A stretch of 64,000 nucleotides of DNA, taken from NCBI RefSeq assembly GCF_013337765.1, contig NZ_VBSB01000010.1, positions 186,001-250,000 of the forward strand. The letters are read 5' to 3'. Within the stretch, counting starts at the first letter, position 1. Each line of letters starts with the position of its first letter. The position numbers and the translations under genes were made by a program. The stretch comes from Mycolicibacterium sphagni (GTDB taxonomy: Bacteria > Actinomycetota > Actinomycetes > Mycobacteriales > Mycobacteriaceae). Positions 19,962-29,014 of this stretch are shown piece after piece. Under the pieces are notes generated by a model. The model saw only the letters and a program-made list of their open reading frames with translations, had not been told where the DNA came from and made no database searches.

Positions 19962-19965
<4 letters not shown>

Positions 19966-21188
19966 TCGAGTTCACGATGCCCGCCCTTGGCGCGGACATG
20001 GACGAAGGCACCCTCGACGAGTGGCTGATCAAACCCGGCGACACGGTCACGCGCGGGCAGATCGTCGCCGTCGTCGAAACCACCAAGGCCGCAGTGGAAA
20101 TCGAGTGCTGGCACGAGGGCGTAGTCAACGAGCTGCTTGTCCCGGTCGGGCAGACGGTGGCGGTCGGCGCACCATTGGCAACCCTGGCGGAGCCCGGTGA
20201 GGCGGTGCCACCGCGCACCGCCTCACCGGCTGCCACGCCCGTCGCCGCCGCACCCACCGAGCCACGCACCGTGGCGCAGCCATCCGTCATCGCGGCGCCC
20301 ATCGGTCATCGGCTGTGGGTGTCCCCGGTGGCCCGGCGGACGGCGGCCGCGCTGAACGTCGATCTGAAAGCCGTCGCCGGAACCGGCCCCCAAGGGGCGA
20401 TCACGCTGAGCGACGTCGAGCATGCCGCGGCCACCAGGCATCACGCCGAGCCCAAGCCCGCCGCGGCCGCCGCGCCGGCCGCGAGTTCGGAACCGAAGTC
20501 CGCAGCCGAGAAGGCCAAGGAGCGCGGTGCGGCCATGCGCGCCTCGATCGCCGCGGCGATGAGCCGGTCCAAACGCGAGATTCCGCACTACTACCTGGCC
20601 GACGAAGTCGTCCTGGACACGGCGCTGGCCTGGCTGACCGAACAGAATATGAACCGGCCGATCACCGAGCGATTGCTGCCGGCCGTGTTACAGCTCAAAG
20701 CAGTGGCACTGGCCGCGCAACGGTTCACCGAGTTCAGCGGGTTCTGGCGTGATGAAGGCTACGAACCGCACCCGGCTGTGCATGTCGGCGTGGCGATCTC
20801 GCTGCGCGGCGGCGGGCTGGTGGCCCCCGCGATCCACGACGTGGCCGAAAAGAAGCTCGACGAGTTGATGGCTGACCTGACGGATTTGGTTGCCCGGGCC
20901 AGGGCCGGCTCGCTGCGCAGCTCGGAGATGTCGGACCCGACCATCACCGTCACCAACCTGGGTGACAAGGGTGTCGACTCGGTGTTCGGCGTCATCTACC
21001 CGCCGCAGGTCGCCATCGTGGGGTTCGGCCGACCAGCACAGCGCGTCATTGTGGTCGACGGCGGCATCCGGGTCGCCACGACGGTGCAGGCCAGTCTGGC
21101 CGCTGATCATCGCGCCAGCGACGGCCATCGGGGCGCGCTGTTCCTGGCCGAAGTTAACCGGCTGTTGCAGCAGCCTGACGAGTTGTAG
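19962..21188 (+). CDS. Dihydrolipoyl acyltransferase E2 with one lipoyl domain
   Basis: 408 aa from GTG at 19962 (GTGA overlap with E1 beta); the longer frame to 19764 is a shadow. Domains: lipoyl (1-78, lipoylated Lys42 in VETTKAAVE), an Ala/Pro linker, the peripheral subunit-binding domain (WVSPVARRTAAALNVDL near residue 115), a second Ala-rich linker, and the catalytic core starting SKREIPHYYLADEV. The catalytic His/Asp pair is present in DHRASDGHRG near the C-terminus. It transfers the acyl group from lipoyl-Lys to CoA. The next gene encodes an acyl carrier protein, which raises the possibility of an unusual acceptor. Confidence 0.88.
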
Positions 21189-21200
21189 AAGGGAATCGAC

Positions 21201-21443
21201 GTGAGCGATACCGGGATCCGCGATCAGGTCGTGGACGAACTGCTGGCGATCGCACCGGAGATCGAAGAGGGCGATCTGTCCGATACTGAATTGCTGCGTG
21301 ATCAAGTCGACCTGGACTCGATGGACTGGCTGAACTTTCTGGTCCGGTTGCACAAGCGCTTCGAGGTCGACATCCCGGAGTCGCAGTACGCCTCGCTGCG
21401 CACGATCGACGATCTGACGAGCTACATCGGCGCGCACCGCTAA
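21201..21443 (+). CDS. Acyl carrier protein-like protein
   Basis: 80 aa, GTG start with AAGGGA six bases upstream. Residues LDSMDWLNFLVRLHKRF give the phosphopantetheine attachment site (Ser40 in DSMD), followed by the usual helix and the acidic EVDIPESQY. It lies 12 bp after E2, as the last gene of the operon. A dedicated ACP next to a 2-oxoacid dehydrogenase and an acyl-activating enzyme is unusual. It may receive an acyl group from the synthetase or from E2 (inference). Confidence 0.85.
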   Translation: MSDTGIRDQVVDELLAIAPEIEEGDLSDTELLRDQVDLDSMDWLNFLVRLHKRFEVDIPESQYASLRTIDDLTSYIGAHR

Positions 21444-21452
21444 ACTTCGACC

Positions 21453-22355
21453 GTGGCCCAGCTGCCGTCTGTCGTTCTAAAAGATCCGTCTTCCCCACTG
21501 ACCGCCACCTACGTGCCGTCCGCAGGCATGATCTGCACCTCGCTGTCCGACGACGGCGTCGAACTGCTGGGGCAGCGCCGCGGCTTGGACGCCTACCTAT
21601 CCGACGCCAAGACGATGGGTATTCCGCTGCTGTATCCATGGGCGAATCGATTGAGCGGCAACGATTATCCCCTCGACGGCGGGGCGGTGACCCTGACGCC
21701 CGGGGTGGGCGGTGTCCGCGGGGACGCGAACGGCCTGCCGATGCATGGCGTGCTCGCGGCCTATCCGGGCTGGCTGGTTACCGAACACACCGGGAACCGG
21801 CTGACCGCCGAGTTGGACTTCGGGGCACAGCCGCGATTGCTGGCCAGCTTTCCTTTCCCCCACGTGCTCGCCCTCGATGTCACGCTGGCCGAGCGCGCGC
21901 TCACGGTACAGACGACGGTCACGCCGACGACCCGGGTGTCGGTGCCGCTCTGCTACGGCTTCCACCCGTACTTCACCGTCCCCGGAGTGCCACGCTCGGA
22001 GTGGACACTGCGGACGCCGCGGCTGCGCCATCTGCCGGTAGACGGTCAGGGCATCCCCACCGGGGCCAGCGATGAGTGGCCGGCCTTCTCGGAGAAGCTG
22101 GGCGACAAGACATTTGACGACGGCTATGACGAGGTGCCGCAGGGCGGCGTATTCACGCTCAGCGGCGGTGATCGCCGCATCGATGTGACCTTCGACCACG
22201 GTTACCCGGCGGCACAGATCTTCGCCCCGGCCGGTGATGATCTGGTCGCGATCGAGCCGATGAGTGCGCCCACCAACGCATTACGCGCGGGTGGTTACCG
22301 CACGGCCGAGCCGGGACGGCCCGCCGTCTCGGTCTTCACCGTCCGCGTGGGGTGA
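21453..22355 (+). CDS. Aldose 1-epimerase family protein
   Basis: 300 aa galactose-mutarotase fold. Expected residues are present: NRLSG near the N-terminus, LPMHGV with the first His, YGFHPYF with the second catalytic His, and the Glu in VAIEPMSAPTNAL. It interconverts anomers of an aldose or a related sugar; substrate not assignable. GTG start; a TAAACT -10 (21441-21446) overlapping the ACP stop and six bases before the GTG suggests independent leaderless transcription despite the 9-bp gap to the ACP gene. Confidence 0.85.
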   Translation: MAQLPSVVLKDPSSPLTATYVPSAGMICTSLSDDGVELLGQRRGLDAYLSDAKTMGIPLLYPWANRLSGNDYPLDGGAVTLTPGVGGVRGDANGLPMHGVLAAYPGWLVTEHTGNRLTAELDFGAQPRLLASFPFPHVLALDVTLAERALTVQTTVTPTTRVSVPLCYGFHPYFTVPGVPRSEWTLRTPRLRHLPVDGQGIPTGASDEWPAFSEKLGDKTFDDGYDEVPQGGVFTLSGGDRRIDVTFDHGYPAAQIFAPAGDDLVAIEPMSAPTNALRAGGYRTAEPGRPAVSVFTVRVG

Positions 22356-22471
22356 TCGCGCCCAAACCGACAAACGGCAGCGAAAGTACGGGTAGATCGC
22401 AGCATTTCGTCGATCTCGGCGCAGAAAGTTATCTGCTCAAGCCCTATGGCGCCGTTCACTCGCGCGCTCGC

Positions 22472-22843
22472 TCACCGGCGCGGCTTCCAGACCACCAGCG
22501 CCGTGCTCTTCGGCACCACCGCCAGATCACGACGCTGGTTGGCGCGCAACGACTCGAGCTCGTTCATCATCTCCTGGACCCGCGACTGCAGGGCCTCGAC
22601 CTGATTGGTCAGTTCGATGATCCGCTTGATCCCAGCCAGGTTGACGCCCTCGTCCTGGGAGAGCCGCTGCACCTCGCGCAGCAGCTCGACGTCACGTTCC
22701 GAATACCGCCGTCCGCCACCGGAACTGCGCCGGGGGCTGACCAGACCGAGCCGGTCGTACGTGCGCAGCGTCTGCGCATGCATACCGGCGAGCTCGGCGG
22801 CCACCGAAATCAAAAACGTCCGGGTCTCTTCTGACGACGCCAT
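22472..22843 (-). CDS. hspR: HspR heat-shock repressor (MerR family)
   Basis: 123 aa. MerR-type winged helix: SVAAELAGMHAQTLRTYDRLGLVSP then GGGRRYSERDVELLREVQ, followed by a coiled-coil (residues 65-100) and a hydrophobic/basic C-terminal tail (ALVVWKPRR) typical of HspR. It binds HAIR sites, with DnaK as co-repressor in characterised actinobacteria. Its ATG overlaps the dnaJ stop by one base (TGATG), and it closes the dnaK operon, giving feedback control. HAIR sites are found here upstream of dnaK and of clpB. Confidence 0.95.
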   Translation of the reverse strand: MASSEETRTFLISVAAELAGMHAQTLRTYDRLGLVSPRRSSGGGRRYSERDVELLREVQRLSQDEGVNLAGIKRIIELTNQVEALQSRVQEMMNELESLRANQRRDLAVVPKSTALVVWKPRR

Positions 22844-24027
22844 CAGCGATTACCTGCCCATCCAGCACGGGGGTCGAAGCCACTCACCCGCTCCGCGGTC
22901 GCATAGGCCTCAAGCGCCTCCAGCGCCGAACCCTCGAGGTTGGGCGGCACCGCGACCTTGACGGTGACCAACAGGTCACCGTGGCCGCCGTCGCGCTTGG
23001 GCACACCGCGCCCACGCACCCGCAGGATCCGGCCGTCCGAGGTGCCCTTGGGCACCCGCACACCGACCTTGCCCTCCAGGGTGGGAACGGAAAGCGTTGT
23101 GCCCAGAGCCAATTCGGTGAAGCTCACCGGAACCGTCACGGTCAGGTCGTCTCCGTCGCGGCCGAACACCTTGTCGGGCCGCACGTGCACTGTGACGTAC
23201 AGGTCGCCTGACGGCGCACCGCGCAGACCGGCTTCACCCTGACCGGCCAGCCGAATGCGCTGGCCGTCCTCGACGCCCGGCGGGATCCGGACATTGATCG
23301 TCCGGGTCCGGGTGGTCACCCCGGTGCCGTGGCACTCGTCGCACGGGTGCTCGATGATCGAGCCACTCCCCCGGCAGTCGGTGCACGGCTCGGAGAACCC
23401 GAACGCGCCCTGGTTGCGGTTGATCACCCCGGAGCCGTTGCAAGACGGGCACACCTTCGGGCTGGTGCCCGGACGTGCGCCGCTGCCGTGGCAATTCGTG
23501 CACGGCGCAGGGCTGGTCAGCCGCAGCGGCATGGCCACGCCCTTGGTCGCTTCCAGGAAATCGAGATCGGTCTCGGTCTCCAAGTCCTTGCCACGCCGCG
23601 GCCGGCTGGGACGCGGCGGAGCGCCGCGCCCGAACAGACCACCGAACAGGTCGCCGATGTTCGTCCCGCCGGTCTGGCCGGCGTTGTCGAACAGATCGTT
23701 CAGGTTGAACTCGCCGCCGTCGGAGCCATAGCTACTGAAGCCGCCGAAACCACCGCCACCGCCGTTGCCACGGCGGCCGAAGCCGCCGCCGGCGAACATC
23801 CGACGGGTCTCGTCGTACTCCTTGCGTTTGGCCGGATCGGTCAGCACATCCCTGGCCTCGCCGACCTCTTTATAGCGTTCGTCGGCTGCGGCGTTGTCCG
23901 GGTTGCGGTCGGGGTGATTCTCGGCGAGTAGCTTGCGGGCTACCCGCTTGATCTCGTCCTCGCTGGCGTCGGAGGAGACGCCGAGCACTTTGTAGAAGTC
24001 TTTCTCAACCCATTCGCGTTGAACCAT
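22843..24027 (-). CDS. dnaJ1: DnaJ1 co-chaperone
   Basis: 394 aa, full length. J domain (about 9-75) with intact HPD in AENHPDRNPD; Gly/Phe-rich region (about 80-125); zinc domain with four CxxCxGxG repeats (CTNCHGSG, CPSCNGSG, CTDCRGSG, CDECHGTG); C-terminal substrate-binding barrels. It stimulates DnaK ATPase and delivers unfolded clients. ATG start with a strong AGGAGGTGA upstream. Third gene of dnaK-grpE-dnaJ1-hspR; 34 bp separate it from grpE. Confidence 0.96.
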   Translation of the reverse strand: MVQREWVEKDFYKVLGVSSDASEDEIKRVARKLLAENHPDRNPDNAAADERYKEVGEARDVLTDPAKRKEYDETRRMFAGGGFGRRGNGGGGGFGGFSSYGSDGGEFNLNDLFDNAGQTGGTNIGDLFGGLFGRGAPPRPSRPRRGKDLETETDLDFLEATKGVAMPLRLTSPAPCTNCHGSGARPGTSPKVCPSCNGSGVINRNQGAFGFSEPCTDCRGSGSIIEHPCDECHGTGVTTRTRTINVRIPPGVEDGQRIRLAGQGEAGLRGAPSGDLYVTVHVRPDKVFGRDGDDLTVTVPVSFTELALGTTLSVPTLEGKVGVRVPKGTSDGRILRVRGRGVPKRDGGHGDLLVTVKVAVPPNLEGSALEALEAYATAERVSGFDPRAGWAGNR

Positions 24028-24061
24028 GCAGCGTCACCTCCTCTCACCGTTCGTCATGTTG

Positions 24062-24700
24062 TTAGTTCGATTCTGCGTTCTGTGCGCCGCTCTGCCCGCC
24101 GTTGACAGGCGTGTCGGCCGTCCCGGCTTGTGTCGCAGGCGCATCGTCGACGGTGTCGACCACCCCGACGAGCGCGTGCCTCAGCACGAGGTCGCCGAGC
24201 TTGTAGCCCTGTCGCATCACCGTGCCGAGCACCGGCTTGGAACCCTCGCCCTCGTGCTGCACGGCCTCGTGCAGGGACGGGTCGAACTCGTCGCCCTCGG
24301 CGCCGAAGGCCGTCAGGCCCAGCCCGGCCAGTGCGGCCGTGAGCTTGTCGGCGACCGATTTCAGCGGACTCGTCTCGAGGTCACCGTGGCTGCGGGCGCG
24401 GTCGAGGTCATCGAGGATCGGGAGCAGCTGACTCACCACAGCAGCCTTGGCACGTTCGCCGGCTACCTGTTGATCACGTAGCGCGCGCTTGCGGTAGTTG
24501 GCGAAATCGGCTTGTACGCGCTGCAGGTCACCCAGCAGTTCAGCGGCCTTGTCGGCCTCCTCCGGCGTTTCGCCCGCGAACCCCTCCGGCGCCGGCCCAC
24601 TTGAGGCCGGGCCGGAGGGCTCGCGAACTTCTCCGGTCTGGGGGTCGATTCGGCGCTTGTCGGTGACAGTTACCGGTTCGTCCTCGCGACCTTCGCTCAC
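24062..24700 (-). CDS. grpE: GrpE nucleotide exchange factor
   Basis: 212 aa. An acidic, disordered N-terminus is followed by a long helix (KAAELLGDLQRVQADFANYRK split across residues 50-75) and the beta-domain with GEGSKPVLGTVMRQGY and RHALVGVV, typical of GrpE. It releases ADP from DnaK. The GTG start overlaps the dnaK stop by four bases (GTGA at 24697-24700), so translation is coupled. Confidence 0.95.
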   Translation of the reverse strand: MSEGREDEPVTVTDKRRIDPQTGEVREPSGPASSGPAPEGFAGETPEEADKAAELLGDLQRVQADFANYRKRALRDQQVAGERAKAAVVSQLLPILDDLDRARSHGDLETSPLKSVADKLTAALAGLGLTAFGAEGDEFDPSLHEAVQHEGEGSKPVLGTVMRQGYKLGDLVLRHALVGVVDTVDDAPATQAGTADTPVNGGQSGAQNAESN

Positions 24701-26547
24701 TTGCGCTCCTGATCATCGTCATCAACGACCTCGGCGTCCACGACGTCGTCGTCGGATGAACCGCCCGACCCGCCGGCAGCCTGATCGGCCTGCGCGGACT
24801 CGTAGATCGCCGAAGCAAGAGCCTGAGACTCCTCGCCCAGCTTCTCCATCGCGGACTTGATCGCCCCGATATCGGTGCCGGCCAGCGCCGTCTTGGCCTC
24901 GGTGACCGCGGCTTCGACCTTGGTCAAGGTGTCCTCGGGGACCTTCGATCCGCCTTCGGCAGAACGCTGTTCGGAGACGAACTTCTCCGTCTGGTAGACC
25001 AGCGACTCGGCCTGGTTGCGGACGTCGGCCTCTTCGCGACGCTTGCGGTCTTCCTCGGCGTGCGCCTCGGCGTCCTTGATCATCCGGTCGATCTCTTCCT
25101 TGGACAGGCCGGAGCCTTCCTGGATCTTGATCGTGTTTTCCTTGCCGGTGCCCTTGTCCTTGGCGGTGACGTGCACGATGCCGTTGGCATCGATGTCGAA
25201 GGTCACCTCGACCTGGGGCACACCGCGCGGAGCCGGCGGCAGGCCGGTCAGCTCGAAGGAGCCGAGCAGCTTGTTGTGCGCCGCGATCTCACGCTCACCC
25301 TGATAGACCTGGATCTGCACCGACGGCTGGTTGTCGTCGGCCGTGGTGAAGGTCTCCGACCGCTTGGTCGGGATGGTGGTGTTGCGCTCGATGAGCTTGG
25401 TCATCACGCCGCCCTTGGTCTCGATACCGAGACTCAGCGGGGTGACATCAAGCAGCAGAACGTCTTTCACCTCGCCCTTGAGGACACCCGCCTGCAAAGC
25501 TGCCCCGACCGCGACAACTTCATCGGGATTCACTCCCTTGTTGGGCTCCTGCCCACCGGTGAGTTCCTTCACCAGATCGGTCACAGCGGGCATGCGGGTG
25601 GAACCACCCACCAGCACCACGTGGTCGATATCGGACACCGAGATGCCGGCGTCCTTGATGACCTGCTGGAACGGCGCACGCGTGCGGTCCAGCAGATCCT
25701 GAGTGATCTTCTGGAACTCCGAACGGGTCAGCTGCTCGTCGAGGAACAGCGGGTTCTTGTCGGCGTCGACGGTGATGTAGGGCAGGTTGATCGAGGTGCT
25801 TCCGCTGGAACTCAACTCGATCTTGGCCTTCTCGGCGGCTTCACGAAGCCGCTGCATGGCCATCTTGTCCTTGGTCAGGTCGATGCCGCTGGTGCCCTTG
25901 AACTTGTCCACGAGCCATTCGACGATCCGGTCGTCCCAGTCGTCGCCCCCGAGGTGGTTGTCACCCGAGGTCGCGCGGACCTCGACGACACCGTCACCGA
26001 TCTCCAGCAGCGAGACGTCGAACGTGCCGCCACCGAGGTCGAAGACCAGGATGGTCTGTTCCTTGCTGCCCTTGTCCAGGCCGTAGGCCAGGGCGGCTGC
26101 AGTCGGTTCGTTGACGATGCGCAGCACGTTCAGGCCGGCGATCTGGCCGGCCTCCTTGGTGGCCTGACGCTGGGCGTCGTTGAAGTACGCAGGCACGGTG
26201 ATGACCGCGTCGGTGATGTCCTCGCCGAGGTAGCTTTCGGCGTCGCGCTTCAGCTTCATCAGCACGCGGGCGCTGATCTCCTGCGAGGTGTAGTCCTTGC
26301 CGTCGATCTCGACGGACCAGTCGGTGCCCACGTGTCGCTTCACCGAACGGATGGTCCGGTCGACGTTGGTCACCGCCTGGTTCTTGGCGGGCTGGCCGAC
26401 CAGCACTTCGCCGTTGCGTGCAAAGGCGACCACGGACGGCGTGGTACGGGACCCTTCGGAGTTGGCGACGACGACAGGGTCGCCACCCTCCAGTACCGCC
26501 ACGACGGAGTTGGTGGTCCCGAGGTCGATGCCGACCGCACGAGCCAT
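24697..26547 (-). CDS. dnaK: DnaK (Hsp70) chaperone
   Basis: 616 aa. Starts ARAVGIDLGTTNSVVAVLEGG; has the DLGGGTFDVSLL phosphate-2 motif, VLVGGSTRMPAV, the interdomain linker VLLLDVTPLSLGIETKGG, and an acidic C-terminal tail (DDDVVDAEVVDDDD). Length is close to mycobacterial DnaK (about 620). Ribosome-binding site AGGAGG about seven bases before the ATG. First gene of the operon; a near-consensus HAIR element lies about 90 bp upstream. Confidence 0.98.
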   Translation of the reverse strand: MARAVGIDLGTTNSVVAVLEGGDPVVVANSEGSRTTPSVVAFARNGEVLVGQPAKNQAVTNVDRTIRSVKRHVGTDWSVEIDGKDYTSQEISARVLMKLKRDAESYLGEDITDAVITVPAYFNDAQRQATKEAGQIAGLNVLRIVNEPTAAALAYGLDKGSKEQTILVFDLGGGTFDVSLLEIGDGVVEVRATSGDNHLGGDDWDDRIVEWLVDKFKGTSGIDLTKDKMAMQRLREAAEKAKIELSSSGSTSINLPYITVDADKNPLFLDEQLTRSEFQKITQDLLDRTRAPFQQVIKDAGISVSDIDHVVLVGGSTRMPAVTDLVKELTGGQEPNKGVNPDEVVAVGAALQAGVLKGEVKDVLLLDVTPLSLGIETKGGVMTKLIERNTTIPTKRSETFTTADDNQPSVQIQVYQGEREIAAHNKLLGSFELTGLPPAPRGVPQVEVTFDIDANGIVHVTAKDKGTGKENTIKIQEGSGLSKEEIDRMIKDAEAHAEEDRKRREEADVRNQAESLVYQTEKFVSEQRSAEGGSKVPEDTLTKVEAAVTEAKTALAGTDIGAIKSAMEKLGEESQALASAIYESAQADQAAGGSGGSSDDDVVDAEVVDDDDQERK

Positions 26548-26633
26548 GATGAATCCTCCTGATAGTTACTTCTTTGGATCTGAGCGAACCAGGCTCAAGA
26601 CTGCCTCCGCGGGTGGGCGGTTGTCAAGCCATA

Positions 26634-26654
26634 GTTGAGTCTAATCCACTCAAG
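26634..26654. promoter_or_regulatory. HAIR element (HspR operator) upstream of dnaK
   Basis: GTTGAGT (26634-26640), seven bases, ACTCAAG (26648-26654): only one base differs from the consensus CTTGAGT-N7-ACTCAAG. An additional isolated half-site (CTCAAG) lies near 26594, nearer the dnaK start. HspR repression of the dnaK operon is expected from family knowledge. Confidence 0.92.
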
Positions 26655-26731
26655 TTGTCAGGACGGTCAACGGCAGGCATTCCAGATTTGTTCCCCGGCG
26701 GATAGAAATCCGTCCACCCCGCGGTCTCCGG

Positions 26732-26796
26732 ACGTCGAGATCGACGCCAGCGTGGCCCGCTCTCGCACTTTCGCGCGCCAGCGTCGATCTCGACGT
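26732..26796. repeat. Long-armed intergenic inverted repeat
   Basis: Perfect 16-bp arms (ACGTCGAGATCGACGC at 26732-26747 and its complement at 26781-26796) flank a 33-base loop. The 377-bp space between dnaK and the next gene otherwise holds the dnaK promoter with its HAIR site, and I see no gene in it. The arms contain smaller palindromes (TCGAGATCGA). The element could be a dispersed mycobacterial intergenic repeat or a structured RNA segment; it is far from either stop codon, so a terminator role is unlikely. Confidence 0.6.
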
Positions 26797-26924
26797 GCCT
26801 CCTGGCAACGGCCCGCTAATCCGAACTGTTGCGGCGGGTGTCGATTTTTGACAACGCCGTCAGACTTCTCCCAGCTTGGACCAACTGCCAGACACGCCGG
26901 GCAGGCCACGCTACCTATAGACGA

Positions 26925-29012
26925 ATGGGTGCAGCGACGTATGTGGGACGGGTCGGTGGATTAGCGGTCGCGCTGGGGATCGGGGTCGCGATCGCCTCCG
27001 GAGCCGCAGAGGCAGCGGCCGCGCCGTCGGATTCGTCGTCGTCCTCGGCCACCGCACATCACGCCGGCTCGGCGCGCACCTCGTCGGCCCCGAGCGCCAA
27101 GGCCGACTCCGCCAAGGCGAGCAAGGTCGCGCAGACGATAACCGCTCGGCCCACCGCCCTGATTCGGGTCGGCGCGACGGGTGCGGTCACCAAGGTGCGT
27201 ACGCCGGTCGACGACAGCCCGGCGGCGCCCGCCGACAACCCGGTGACCCTGGCGCTCGCAGCGGCATCCCGCCGGGAATCGGTGGCCACCACCCAGCGCA
27301 CGCTCGCTGCGGCCGCGACTGAGGTCACCGCCGCCGCTGAGCCCGCCACTCCGACGGACGTCGTCGCGATCCCCCAGACGCCACCGCTGGCATTCCTGCA
27401 GCACATACCGGTTCTCGGACCGGTCCTCTTCACCCCGATCGTGGCGTTCATCCACCAGATCCCGGTGTTCGGCGACATTCTGCATCCGTTGTTCGGGTAC
27501 CCGGTGCCGCCCGGGACGTCGCCCAACGCCGCACAACCGCGGGACGTCAAGGTGGTCTCGTTCGATGGCACCGAGATCTACGTCCATTTCATGCCGGCCA
27601 CCGGACTGCAAAACGGCGTCCCGGCGCCGACAATTCTGGACGGCCCAGGGCTGGGAATGCCCGGCCAGACGAGCATCTACGGCAGCGTGCTGGACGGCGT
27701 GTTCACCAACGCCCTTGGCATGCCGAGCATCTTGGCCCTGCGCAATGCCGGCTACAACGTCGTGACGTGGGACCCGCGCGGCGAATACAGCTCGGGCGGC
27801 ACACTGCAGATCGACTCACCGGACTACGAGGCGCGCGACGTCTCGGCGATCATCAGCTGGCTGGCCACCCAACCGGAGGTCGAGCTCGACGGCAATCCCG
27901 CCGACCTCGATCCCAAAATCGGCATGGTGGGCGTCTCCTACGGCGGCGGCATCCAATTGGTCACGGCGGCAACCGATCATAGGGTCGACGCGATCGTGCC
28001 GACGATCGCGTGGAACAGCCTGAACACCGCGCTCTACAAGTCACAGTCATTCAAGAGCGGCTGGGGTTCGATCCTGGCCGGCGTGCTGATAGCAACATTG
28101 GCGCGCACGAATCCGAAGATCATTCCGGCCACCATCTACGGCGACCTCACCGGAATGCTGACGCAGGCCGACCAGGACCTGCTCGCTGAACGGGGCCCCG
28201 ACTATCTGCTCAACCAAATCACCACCCCCACACTGTTTGTCGAGGGCACCGTCGACACCCTGTTCACCCTGCAGGAAGCCAACGCCAACGCGCTGGCTCT
28301 GCTCGACAAGGGCGTCCCCACGAAGGTGTTGTGGTTCTGCGGCGGGCACGGCGTGTGCACCAACGACCTGTTCAACACCGACGGTGTACTCATCGAAAAG
28401 CGCACCCTCGAATGGCTCGACCGGTACGTCAAGGGCGACGCCTCGGTGCCGACCGGCCCACAGTTCGAGTGGGTTGACCAACGGGGCCAACACCTTTCGT
28501 CGGTGTCCTACGACCTCACGCCCGCGGCCCCGGTCGTCGCAACGAACACCAATTCTCGGGTCCTGCACATGGTGCCCTTCCTCGGGGCTGGTGGATTGCT
28601 CGGCGTGCTGCCCATCGGATCATCGCGGGCGCTCAATGCACTGAACCTCACCACACCGGCCGTGACGACGACCACCTACGTCGTGGGCACACCGCACCTC
28701 ACGTTCACTTACTCGGGCACGGGTAGCGGGAATCACCTCTACGCCCAGCTCGTCGACAACTCCACGGGCCAAGTGTTGGGCAACCAGGTCACTCCGATCC
28801 TGGTGACGCTGGACGGCACCGAGAAGACCGCGAGCGTCGACCTGGAGATGGTGGCGCAGACGCTCAAGCCCGGCCAGAAGGTGACCGTGCAGTTGTTCTC
28901 GTCGTCCGCCTCGTACCGGGCGGTCGGCGCGGTGGGTGAGGTCACCGTGTCGAACATGCAGCTGTCGCTACCGACCGTGGACCCGTCAACCGTAACGATC
29001 AACGCGGCGTAG
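26925..29012 (+). CDS. Secreted alpha/beta-hydrolase (CocE/S15 peptidase-like)
   Basis: 695 aa from ATG at 26925 (MGAATYVGRVGGLAVALG), chosen because it begins a clean signal peptide cleaved after about residue 32; the frame upstream to 26829 lacks one. A low-complexity Ala/Ser/Pro segment (about 33-150) precedes the hydrolase domain. Catalytic elements: YNVVTWDPRGEYSSGG, nucleophile elbow GVSYGGG, Asp in VEGTVDTLF, His in CGGHGVC. The C-terminal about 150 residues form a beta-sandwich-like domain as in S15/CocE proteins. Probably exported; substrate (peptide or ester) unknown. Confidence 0.78.
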   Translation: MGAATYVGRVGGLAVALGIGVAIASGAAEAAAAPSDSSSSSATAHHAGSARTSSAPSAKADSAKASKVAQTITARPTALIRVGATGAVTKVRTPVDDSPAAPADNPVTLALAAASRRESVATTQRTLAAAATEVTAAAEPATPTDVVAIPQTPPLAFLQHIPVLGPVLFTPIVAFIHQIPVFGDILHPLFGYPVPPGTSPNAAQPRDVKVVSFDGTEIYVHFMPATGLQNGVPAPTILDGPGLGMPGQTSIYGSVLDGVFTNALGMPSILALRNAGYNVVTWDPRGEYSSGGTLQIDSPDYEARDVSAIISWLATQPEVELDGNPADLDPKIGMVGVSYGGGIQLVTAATDHRVDAIVPTIAWNSLNTALYKSQSFKSGWGSILAGVLIATLARTNPKIIPATIYGDLTGMLTQADQDLLAERGPDYLLNQITTPTLFVEGTVDTLFTLQEANANALALLDKGVPTKVLWFCGGHGVCTNDLFNTDGVLIEKRTLEWLDRYVKGDASVPTGPQFEWVDQRGQHLSSVSYDLTPAAPVVATNTNSRVLHMVPFLGAGGLLGVLPIGSSRALNALNLTTPAVTTTTYVVGTPHLTFTYSGTGSGNHLYAQLVDNSTGQVLGNQVTPILVTLDGTEKTASVDLEMVAQTLKPGQKVTVQLFSSSASYRAVGAVGEVTVSNMQLSLPTVDPSTVTINAA

Positions 29013-29014
29013 AC

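Noticed and set aside
25060..26562. 500-codon open frame antisense to dnaK
   Set aside because: Shadow of dnaK in GC-rich DNA. The predicted protein is rich in His, Asp, Gly and Val with no domain, and dnaK is certain.
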